This document shows positions 1 to 4,625 of a stretch of 8,881 bases of DNA, in pieces; positions within the stretch are counted from its first letter, which is position 1; the number at the start of each line of letters is the position of its first letter. The notes below the pieces were generated by a model. The model did not search any database and was not told where the DNA came from. It saw nothing but the letters and a program-made list of their open reading frames with translations. The DNA lies in the NCBI GenBank assembly GCA_945861915.1, contig CAMAWK010000098.1, positions 1 through 8,881 of the forward strand, given 5' to 3'. A program made the position numbers and the translations under genes. This DNA is from Flavobacterium psychrophilum. GTDB lineage: Bacteria > Bacteroidota > Bacteroidia > Flavobacteriales > Flavobacteriaceae.

Positions 1-142
1 CTCGTACCGTTTTTTTTCTGTAACCAATAATGTAATAAACGATTAAATAAATAAAATCCGAAAAAACATATAATAAACGAAACGGAAGAATAGAGATAAT
101 CCACAAAAAAGGATAAATAATCAGAAAAACAATCAATTGCAT
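1..142 (-). CDS. Lipid A biosynthesis (LpxL/HtrB-type) acyltransferase, N-terminal fragment
   Basis: Only the first 47 codons lie in the window; the gene continues past the left edge. Reading leftwards from the ATG at 142 gives an open frame that starts MQLIVFLIIYPFLWIISILP and continues with FRLLYVFSDF to GYRKKTVR. A hydrophobic N-terminal anchor, then LPFRLLY, a second hydrophobic stretch and a basic GYRKKxVR end is the usual start of the flavobacterial members of this inner-membrane family. They transfer an acyl chain to lipid A precursors or other amino/lyso lipids. The catalytic HX4D motif would lie outside the window, so activity cannot be judged. The gene is divergent from the rhomboid gene across a 123-nt spacer. 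The family call rests on recognising the N-terminus only; another small membrane protein is possible but less likely. Confidence 0.7.
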   Translation of the reverse strand, partial: MQLIVFLIIYPFLWIISILPFRLLYVFSDFIYLIVYYIIGYRKKTVR

Positions 143-157
143 AAAGAAAAATTTTTA

Positions 158-190
158 CAAATATAATCCAAAATAAATTGTTGATAGAAA
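158..190 (-). promoter_or_regulatory. Candidate promoter of the acyltransferase gene
   Basis: On the minus strand TATATTTG (158-165) matches the Bacteroidetes -7 consensus TAnnTTTG exactly. A TTTC at 187-190 lies 21 nt upstream in the place of the -33 TTTG, with one mismatch. The predicted transcript would start near 152, only about 10 nt before the ATG at 142, so the leader would be very short. The -7 match is good and the -33 is weak. Confidence 0.4.
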
Positions 191-211
191 GTTTATACTT
201 ACGAGCTACTA

Positions 212-239
212 TTTGCAATTGTAATATTGAGTAGCTTTG
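212..239 (+). promoter_or_regulatory. Candidate promoter of the rhomboid-SIMPL gene pair
   Basis: TAGCTTTG at 232-239 is an exact TAnnTTTG -7 element. TTTG at 212-215 is a perfect -33 element, but the spacing is 16 nt, a few short of the usual 17-23. Transcription would start near 246, about 20 nt before the ATG at 266. No Shine-Dalgarno sequence precedes the ATG, as is common in Bacteroidetes. No second TAnnTTTG is seen in the 51-nt gap before the SIMPL gene, so this promoter may serve both genes. Confidence 0.5.
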
Positions 240-265
240 TGTTCTAATTAAAAACTATTTCAACT

Positions 266-904
266 ATGGATTTATTTCTAATTGCCATTATTGCAGCCAA
301 TATTCTTTTCAGTTACAAAGGATTTAATGATATTTCTTTTTTCCGAAAATATGAATTTCATATCGGAAGTATTCAAGCTGGGGAACAAATACGAATGTTT
401 TCTTCTGGTTTTTTACATGCTGATGTTGGACATTTATTTTTCAATATGTTCACTCTGTGGATGTTTGCTCCTGTGGTTTCTAACTATTTTGGTAACACTT
501 CATTTCTGCTAATTTATATCGGAAGTTTGGCGTTTGGTAGTTTACTGACTTTATTATTACATAAAAACGATTATGGCTATCGAGCCATTGGTGCTTCTGG
601 TGCAGTAACAGGAATTATTTATTCGGCTATTTTAATTCAACCCGATATGATGTTGGGCTTGTTTTATGTGATTCCAATTCCTGCTTATCTTTTCGGAATT
701 GGGTATTTGTTGTATTCAATTTACGGAATGAAAGCTCAAAACGACAACATTGGACATACGACCCATTTTGGTGGAGCCATTGGAGGTTACGTGATTACTT
801 TGGCTAAAGTCCCAGCAATGTTTGAATATAATTTGTTAATGATAGTACTTTTGGCAATTCCTATAATACTACTTTTTGTCCTTTTTAAATTAGGAAAATT
901 ATAA
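266..904 (+). CDS. Rhomboid family intramembrane serine protease
   Basis: This 212-residue, very hydrophobic protein has all the rhomboid hallmarks. GHLFFNM carries H56 and N60, the HxxxN element of the oxyanion region. GASG at 109-112 contains the nucleophile Ser111. GHTTHFGGAIGG carries the partner His167, with His164 before it. This is a complete serine-histidine dyad, so the enzyme should be active. The family cleaves membrane-anchored substrates within or near their transmembrane helix; the substrate is not evident here. Hydrophobic segments at about 2-17, 58-75, 79-98, 108-124, 131-153, 168-182 and 187-208 suit the six- or seven-helix rhomboid fold, without an extra soluble domain. The SIMPL-domain gene follows after 51 nt on the same strand and is probably co-transcribed. 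The family call is secure; the biological role is open. Confidence 0.93.
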   Translation: MDLFLIAIIAANILFSYKGFNDISFFRKYEFHIGSIQAGEQIRMFSSGFLHADVGHLFFNMFTLWMFAPVVSNYFGNTSFLLIYIGSLAFGSLLTLLLHKNDYGYRAIGASGAVTGIIYSAILIQPDMMLGLFYVIPIPAYLFGIGYLLYSIYGMKAQNDNIGHTTHFGGAIGGYVITLAKVPAMFEYNLLMIVLLAIPIILLFVLFKLGKL

Positions 905-955
905 TTGACACAAGAATTGACAAACAATTTTTAACAATCTAAAAATTAAATAAAC

Positions 956-1648
956 ATGAAAAAAGCAATCGTAATTTTAAGTATTCTATTCATCACAATT
1001 GGACATTCGCAAGAGCAAAAACAAGTTCCAACGATTACAGTTTCGGGTGAAGGAAAAGTTAAAGTAATTCCAGATCAAGCATCAATTTCAATTTCAATTG
1101 AAACCAAAGGAACAAAGGCAGCTGATGTCAAAAAAGAAAATGATAGAAAAATGGATGCCATTATTAAATTCATTAAAAAATCTAACATTGCCAAAGAAGA
1201 TTTTCAAACTCAACGCGTTTCTTTGTATCCAAATTATGATTACGACAAGAAGAAACATAATTATGTAGCGACTCAATCGCTTCAAATTTTACTAAAAGAT
1301 TTATCGAATTACGATGTATTTATGGAAGGTCTAGTCAATGAAGGTATTAATCGAATTGACAATGTAGAATTTAAATCTTCCAAAATGGCTCAATTTCAAT
1401 CCGAAGCTAGAAAATTAGCCTCTAAAGACGCCAAAGCTAAGGCAGAGGATTTTGTTTCAGCTTTAGGACAAAAAGTAGGTAAAGCAATTATGATTTCTGA
1501 TAATTCACAAGTCTACCACCCTCACCCCCAAATGTATGCTATGAAAGCGATGGCGATGGATTCTGCAGTTGAAACTCCTAGGGAAACGTTAGCTGTTGGC
1601 GAAATTGAAATTACTGCTAATGTCAGCATAAATTTTGTTTTAGATTAG
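956..1648 (+). CDS. Secreted SIMPL-domain (DUF541) protein
   Basis: The 230-residue protein begins with a signal peptide (MKK, a hydrophobic stretch to about residue 15, then GHS before QE, with likely signal peptidase I cleavage after Ser18). The mature part matches the SIMPL/DUF541 family: PTITVSGEGKVKVIPDQASI at 25-44 is the typical first strand pair, followed by a helix around KKENDRKMDAII, then RVSLYPNYDYD near 87-97 and a closing strand EIEITANVSINFVLD. No cysteine follows the signal peptide, so it is periplasmic or secreted rather than a lipoprotein. Family members form periplasmic or outer-membrane-associated assemblies, and their biochemical role is poorly defined. A His/Met-rich loop lies at 188-201. 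The gene is 51 nt downstream of the rhomboid gene and ends at a strong terminator, so the two probably form a transcription unit. Confidence 0.9.
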   Translation: MKKAIVILSILFITIGHSQEQKQVPTITVSGEGKVKVIPDQASISISIETKGTKAADVKKENDRKMDAIIKFIKKSNIAKEDFQTQRVSLYPNYDYDKKKHNYVATQSLQILLKDLSNYDVFMEGLVNEGINRIDNVEFKSSKMAQFQSEARKLASKDAKAKAEDFVSALGQKVGKAIMISDNSQVYHPHPQMYAMKAMAMDSAVETPRETLAVGEIEITANVSINFVLD

Positions 1649-1671
1649 TCAACTAGGTTTTAAAAAAAACG

Positions 1672-1718
1672 AAACACATTTTTAATGAAGTTATACTTCT
1701 TAAAAATGTGTTTTTTTT
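1672..1718 (+). terminator. Rho-independent terminator after the SIMPL gene
   Basis: A 14-bp perfect stem pairs 1672-1685 (AAACACATTTTTAA) with 1700-1713. It extends inward by GAAG 1687-1690 / CTTC 1696-1699 around a bulged T and a 5-nt loop. T1711-T1718 forms the tract on the plus strand. It sits 23 nt after the SIMPL stop codon. An A-run lies before the 5' arm (1662-1669), so it could also stop transcripts arriving from the tRNA side. Confidence 0.85.
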
Positions 1719-1720
1719 AT

Positions 1721-1740
1721 TTTGTTGGGAGAGCAGAATT
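1721..1740. repeat. Copy 1 of the tRNA-Tyr 3'-end direct repeat
   Basis: Positions 1721-1740 match 1843-1862 at 18 of 20 bases; the differences are T1726/G1848 and A1737/G1859. The second copy is the 3' end of tRNA-Tyr (acceptor arm, part of the T arm) plus 4 nt of downstream flank. The two copies are offset by exactly 122 bp. Beyond the repeat, neither side aligns. This may be a trace of a recombination or insertion event at the tRNA 3' end, or the remnant of a duplicated tRNA. Confidence 0.7.
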
Positions 1741-1845
1741 ACTTCGTTCAAACTCAGTAATCCCATAAGGCGGAGCCTTACTCAACCTTTCAAAAGGAAT
1801 TTAATCGAAATTAAACTTTTCAGATAAATACTTATTTGAAAGTTT
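1738..1845. other. Gene-free stretch packed with small inverted repeats
   Basis: No credible coding region lies here. Five inverted repeats follow one another: ATTACT 1738-1743 / AGTAAT 1756-1761; TAAGGC 1766-1771 / GCCTTA 1775-1780 with a 3-nt loop; CCTT 1786-1789 / AAGG 1794-1797; TTTAAT 1800-1805 / ATTAAA 1810-1815; and AAACTTT+CA 1813-1822 / TG+AAAGTTT 1837-1845 with one bulge. The last lies directly after the tRNA-Tyr 3' end on the minus strand and could act as a processing signal or weak terminator; it lacks a strong T tract. The segment 1741-1787 is visibly richer in G+C than the spacers around it. Its function is unknown. Confidence 0.5.
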
Positions 1846-1846
1846 G

Positions 1847-1927
1847 TGGGGAGAGCAGGATTCGAACCTGCGAAGTTCACACAGCAGATTTACAGTCTGC
1901 CCTCGTTGGCCGCTTGAGTATCTCCCC
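1847..1927 (-). tRNA. tRNA-Tyr (anticodon GTA)
   Basis: Read on the minus strand, the 81-nt gene folds as a class II tRNA. The acceptor stem is GGGGAGA / TCTCCCC (7 bp) with discriminator A at 1847. The D arm has CTC and GAG stems around AAGCGGCCAAC. The anticodon stem is GCAGA / TCTGC around CTGTAAA, with the GTA anticodon at 1891-1893. A long variable arm, TGTGTGAACTTC, is followed by the T arm GCAGG TTCGAAT CCTGC. The 3' CCA is not encoded (ACA follows), so it must be added after transcription. A near-perfect promoter lies just upstream. Confidence 0.97.
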
Positions 1928-1953
1928 TATCACTAGCTTTTTGTAAACGGGTG

Positions 1954-1984
1954 CAAATATAACAACTGTTTTTATGTTTCCAAA
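1954..1984 (-). promoter_or_regulatory. tRNA-Tyr promoter
   Basis: On the minus strand TTTG (1981-1984), 19 nt and TATATTTG (1954-1961) reproduce the Bacteroidetes sigma consensus TTTG-N19-TAnnTTTG without a mismatch. The predicted start is near 1947, about 20 nt before the tRNA. The -7 element is followed by CACCCGTTTA, a GC-rich discriminator almost identical to that of the tRNA-His promoter. Confidence 0.8.
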
Positions 1985-2020
1985 TGAAAACTATACTTTA
2001 GTTTTTAGATTTAAAACCAC

Positions 2021-2051
2021 AAAAAAAGCCCCGAATTACTTCGGAGCTTTT
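2021..2051 (-). terminator. Rho-independent terminator after tRNA-His
   Basis: On the minus strand the arm AAAAGCTCCGAA (2051-2040), loop GTAA and arm TTCGGGGCTTTT (2035-2024) form a 12-bp stem with one G-U pair, followed by a continuing T tract to 2021. On the plus strand the same position would be a C-A mismatch, so the structure favours minus-strand transcription. It lies 8 nt after the tRNA-His 3' end and separates it from the tRNA-Tyr promoter. Confidence 0.85.
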
Positions 2052-2059
2052 GCGTTTTG

Positions 2060-2134
2060 GGTGGCTGACCGGGTTCGAACCGGCGACCCTCGGCACCACA
2101 AACCAATACTCTAACCAGCTGAGCTACAACCACC
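2060..2134 (-). tRNA. tRNA-His (anticodon GTG)
   Basis: The minus strand folds as a class I tRNA with the histidine-specific extra G(-1) at 2134 opposite C73 at 2060. The acceptor stem is GTGGTTG / CAGCCAC, with one T-G pair. The D arm has GCTC and GAGT stems, and the anticodon stem is TTGGT / GCCGA around TTGTGGT. The anticodon GTG is at 2097-2099, and the T arm is GCCGG TTCGAAC CCGGT. No CCA is encoded. It has its own promoter and terminator. Confidence 0.97.
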
Positions 2135-2149
2135 ATTTTTAAACGAGTG

Positions 2150-2181
2150 CAAATATACTATTTACAATTTTCTTTTGCAAA
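2150..2181 (-). promoter_or_regulatory. tRNA-His promoter
   Basis: On the minus strand TTTG (2178-2181), 20 nt and TATATTTG (2150-2157) match the Bacteroidetes promoter consensus exactly. The predicted start is near 2143, about 9 nt before the tRNA. The discriminator CACTCGTTTA after the -7 box differs by one base from that of the tRNA-Tyr promoter. The -33 box overlaps a 10-bp inverted repeat at 2166-2188. Confidence 0.8.
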
Positions 2182-2188
2182 GAAAATT
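2166..2188. repeat. Perfect 10-bp inverted repeat between bshB1 and tRNA-His
   Basis: AATTTTCTTT (2166-2175) and AAAGAAAATT (2179-2188) pair perfectly around a 3-nt loop. It begins 10 nt after the bshB1 stop codon in the direction of transcription, and it also spans the -33 box of the tRNA-His promoter. No T tract follows on the minus strand, so as a terminator it would be weak. It could instead be a 3'-end stabilising hairpin or a protein site. Confidence 0.5.
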
Positions 2189-2198
2189 TTCAAAAAAA

Positions 2199-2915
2199 TT
2201 ATTTCAAATCGCCTAAGCTATTTACCGCCAAATACCGTTCAACTGTAAAACCTTCCGCATAATCAGTTCCAATTAACCGTCCTAAGTCTTGCGCACGATA
2301 ACTCAAAATTTCCAAAAAGTTTTTGGTAGCAATGGGTGTTTCAGGTTCGTTTGAATTAGGGTCATAAAACTGAGAGCTGTAAGCCAAAATAGCGTCCACT
2401 CTTTTTTCATTAAAGCCCGAAATATCTACCACAAAATCAGGTTCTATATTTTTCCACTGCAAATAATGATAGACATATTTGGGTCTCCAAGCCGCTTGCA
2501 ATTGACCTTCTAATTCCGTTTCAATTTTAATTAATCCCGATAAAAAACAAGCATCCGAAACTAGTTTACTGCCTTTGCCATGATCAATATGACGATCGTC
2601 AATCGCATTGCACAAGACAATTTCGGGTTGGTATTTACGAATCATTTTAATGACTTCTAATTGATGTGCTTCGTCATTGACAAAAAAACCGTCTCGCATG
2701 TTTAGGTTTTCACGAACAGAAACACCTAGAATTTTAGCAGCTTCATTGGCTTCGGAATCTCTGATTGCCACAGAACCACGTGTGCCTAATTCGCCACGGG
2801 TTAAATCGATAATGCCAACTTTCTTGCCTAAAGAAACTTCTTTTGCGATGGTGCCGCCACAACCTAATTCTACATCGTCAGGATGTGCACCAAAAGCTAA
2901 TATGTCTAATTTCAT
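2199..2915 (-). CDS. bshB1: Bacillithiol biosynthesis deacetylase BshB1
   Basis: This cytoplasmic zinc enzyme of the LmbE/PIG-L family removes the acetyl group from GlcNAc-malate, the second step of bacillithiol synthesis. The 238-residue protein has the family-defining AHPDD motif at 10-14 (zinc ligands His11 and Asp14, catalytic Asp13) and DDRHIDHG at 106-113 (His109, and His112 as third zinc ligand). It also has the long conserved stretches typical of BshB1, such as DLTRGELGTRG at 37-47 and AYSSQFYDPNSNEPETPI at 178-195, with a C-terminus of LIGTDYAEGFTVERYLAVNSL. Length and motifs are complete, so it should be active. It lies 39 nt after isochorismate synthase on the same strand with no visible promoter between, so it is probably the last gene of that operon. 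The other bacillithiol genes (bshA, bshC) are not in the window. Confidence 0.95.
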   Translation of the reverse strand: MKLDILAFGAHPDDVELGCGGTIAKEVSLGKKVGIIDLTRGELGTRGSVAIRDSEANEAAKILGVSVRENLNMRDGFFVNDEAHQLEVIKMIRKYQPEIVLCNAIDDRHIDHGKGSKLVSDACFLSGLIKIETELEGQLQAAWRPKYVYHYLQWKNIEPDFVVDISGFNEKRVDAILAYSSQFYDPNSNEPETPIATKNFLEILSYRAQDLGRLIGTDYAEGFTVERYLAVNSLGDLK

Positions 2916-2923
2916 TTTTATAA

Positions 2924-2944
2924 TTTTAGATTTTAGATTTCAGA
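2924..2944. repeat. Three tandem 7-mers in the menF-bshB1 spacer
   Basis: TTTTAGA occurs at 2924-2930 and 2931-2937, and as TTTCAGA at 2938-2944. It fills the short spacer between the isochorismate synthase stop codon and the bshB1 start. It looks like a simple-sequence tract; no secondary structure or promoter is seen. Confidence 0.6.
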
Positions 2945-2954
2945 TTCAAAAAGA

Positions 2955-4052
2955 TTACAAATTTAAAACTCTTTTCATCGTCATTGATTTATTTACACTT
3001 TCTTGCCATTCTTTTTCTGGAATACTGTCTTTTGTAATGCCACAGCCCATGTACAGAATAGCATTCACATGATCCGATTGTAACTCTTTTGTATCTTGAA
3101 AAAAAACAATTTTCATGCAACGCAAATTAACAAATAAATCGGACTTCTCCCTTTCATTTTCTGCTCCACAATTCAGTTCTCCTAAAAAACCAGTGTAAAA
3201 AGATCTGTTGTATTGTTCGTTTTCTACTATAAATTTTCGAGCGTTTTCTTTAGGAAAACCGCAAACTGCTGGAGTTGGATGCAACATTCGAACAATTTTC
3301 TGTAAGCCAAAATCCGATTGAATCTCGCCTGAAATATCCGTTTTGAGATGCCACAACATTCCTGCTTTAAAACTATAAGGTTCAGAAACTTCCAATTGAA
3401 TTGTTACATTTTTTAATTTAGCAACAATATAATCGGTAACAAATTGTTGCTCTTTCATCTCTTTGTCTTTCCAAGTCAAATTCTCAAAATCATTGGATTT
3501 TTGAGTTCCAGCTAACGATATAGTTTTGAAATTATTCCCGTTTGATTGCACTAATTGCTCCGGACTTGCTCCAAACCACAAACCAATTTTTGGATGAAAA
3601 AAGCAATAAACAAACGCATTAGAATAGCACTGGATTAATTTTTCAAAAGTCTGAACTACATCAAAATCAACCAATTCAACTACTTCTTTTCTTGACAAAA
3701 CTACCTTTTGAAATTCATCTTTTTTAATGGCTTGAATTCCGTTTGTTACTAATTTCTCAAAATCAGTTCGTGCAGATTCATTCAAAATAGACCATTCTTC
3801 CTGATTTATTTCAGAATCATTTTGCAACAATTTTGCTTCATATACTTCCGATTGGTTTTCTGGAATTAATATCGTTTGGTTTCCGTCAAAAGAAGCAAAA
3901 ACAAACCCTTTTTCAGTAAAATCATGAACTAAATTTAGGCTGTCATTTTTTTGAAAAACAGCTCTAACACTATTAATATTTGGTTTTTTATACAACACAA
4001 AAGGAAGATTCGATTCGAATTGTTGTTTTGCTTTTTCTAATAGTAACTTCAT
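2955..4052 (-). CDS. menF: Isochorismate synthase (MenF type)
   Basis: The protein converts chorismate to isochorismate, the entry step of menaquinone synthesis, in the cytoplasm with Mg2+. Its 365 residues end in a chorismate-binding domain (about 95-360). KVVLSRK at 116-122 supplies the general base Lys116. GASPEQLV at 161-168 supplies the general acid Glu165, 49 residues later, as in MenF/EntC. LAGT at 180-183, KEMKEQQFV with Glu201 as a likely metal ligand, HLKTDISG at 235-242, LHPTPAVCGFP at 257-267 and YTGFLGELN at 286-294 are all present. It is shorter than E. coli MenF because the N-terminal part is reduced. Its start codon lies 5 nt after the stop of the thioesterase gene, so the two are surely co-transcribed. 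An EntC-like siderophore role is the alternative, but the DHNA-CoA thioesterase neighbour argues for menaquinone. Confidence 0.88.
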   Translation of the reverse strand: MKLLLEKAKQQFESNLPFVLYKKPNINSVRAVFQKNDSLNLVHDFTEKGFVFASFDGNQTILIPENQSEVYEAKLLQNDSEINQEEWSILNESARTDFEKLVTNGIQAIKKDEFQKVVLSRKEVVELVDFDVVQTFEKLIQCYSNAFVYCFFHPKIGLWFGASPEQLVQSNGNNFKTISLAGTQKSNDFENLTWKDKEMKEQQFVTDYIVAKLKNVTIQLEVSEPYSFKAGMLWHLKTDISGEIQSDFGLQKIVRMLHPTPAVCGFPKENARKFIVENEQYNRSFYTGFLGELNCGAENEREKSDLFVNLRCMKIVFFQDTKELQSDHVNAILYMGCGITKDSIPEKEWQESVNKSMTMKRVLNL

Positions 4053-4057
4053 TAGTT

Positions 4058-4489
4058 CTATTCTTTTTTTCTTTTAGGCAAAACCATAGTAGTCAATTTG
4101 CAAAGCGAAATTAAGCTGTCATTTTCATCTACCACACGAATTTCCCAAAGATGAATACTAGCGCCTTTGTGAATAATTCTAGCTGTGGCAGTAACAATCC
4201 CCGAACGTTTGGATTTCAAATGGTTGGCAGAAATTTCGATTCCACGCACTTCAGAATTTTCTTGATTAACTAACATCAAAGAAGCGGCACTTCCTACACT
4301 TTCCGCCAAAGCTACAGTTGCTCCACCATGAAGTAATCCCATAGGTTGGTGAACCAACGGATTTACTGGCATGGTAGCCACCAAAAAATCAGGTCCGGCA
4401 TCGACATACTTGATGTCCAGCGTTTGCATTAAAGTGTTTTTTGAGATAGAATTACAAATTTGGAGGATTTTCTCTTTATCGAAAGTCAT
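4058..4489 (-). CDS. menI: Hotdog-fold thioesterase, probable DHNA-CoA hydrolase (MenI/YdiI type)
   Basis: The 143-residue protein is a PaaI/YdiI-type hotdog thioesterase. HQPMGLLHGGATVALAES at 47-64 carries Gln48, His54 and the catalytic Glu63, in the same spacing and almost the same numbering as E. coli YdiI. It is followed by GIEISANHLKS and the closing strand LTTMVLP. YdiI/MenI hydrolyses 1,4-dihydroxy-2-naphthoyl-CoA to DHNA, the step before prenylation in menaquinone synthesis. The substrate is inferred from this similarity and from the isochorismate synthase gene 5 nt downstream. Hotdog enzymes are often promiscuous, so another acyl-CoA substrate such as phenylacetyl-CoA derivatives remains possible. 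It is the first gene of a probable three-gene operon with menF and bshB1. Confidence 0.82.
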   Translation of the reverse strand: MTFDKEKILQICNSISKNTLMQTLDIKYVDAGPDFLVATMPVNPLVHQPMGLLHGGATVALAESVGSAASLMLVNQENSEVRGIEISANHLKSKRSGIVTATARIIHKGASIHLWEIRVVDENDSLISLCKLTTMVLPKRKKE

Positions 4490-4518
4490 AGCATATATTT
4501 AAAAATGTAAAATTAGTC

Positions 4519-4546
4519 AAAAGATACAGTCCTAAAAACAATACAA
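4519..4546 (-). promoter_or_regulatory. Candidate promoter of the menI-menF-bshB1 operon
   Basis: On the minus strand TTG (4544-4546), 17 nt and TATCTTTT (4519-4526) resemble the Bacteroidetes promoter, with one mismatch at the last -7 base. The predicted start is near 4512, giving a leader of about 23 nt before the ATG at 4489. This is the best candidate in the divergent spacer but not a consensus one. Confidence 0.4.
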
Positions 4547-4576
4547 TTGCTATTCTGCGTTATTATTTGAAAATCG

Positions 4577-4607
4577 TTTCAGAATCCTCTAGTATTTTTT
4601 ATATTTT
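4577..4607 (+). promoter_or_regulatory. Candidate promoter of the lipoprotein gene
   Basis: TTTC (4577-4580), 19 nt and TATATTTT (4600-4607) match TTTG-N19-TAnnTTTG except for the last base of each box. The predicted start is about 12 nt before the ATG at 4626. This is a weak call made from position and spacing. Confidence 0.35.
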
Positions 4608-4625
4608 TACAAAAAAATCAACACA

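Noticed and set aside
1094..1285. 63-codon minus-strand open frame in the SIMPL gene
   Set aside because: It is a shadow frame of a well-supported gene, with hydrophobic content caused by reading AT-rich codons in reverse.
1726..1806. Complete second tRNA-Tyr gene
   Set aside because: Only the 3' end is repeated. No anticodon arm, D arm or matching 5' acceptor strand is found at the expected positions, so no tRNA pseudogene is called.
2677..3072. 131-codon plus-strand open frame
   Set aside because: It is antisense to the strongly conserved bshB1 and menF genes, runs across their spacer, and its product resembles no family I recognise.
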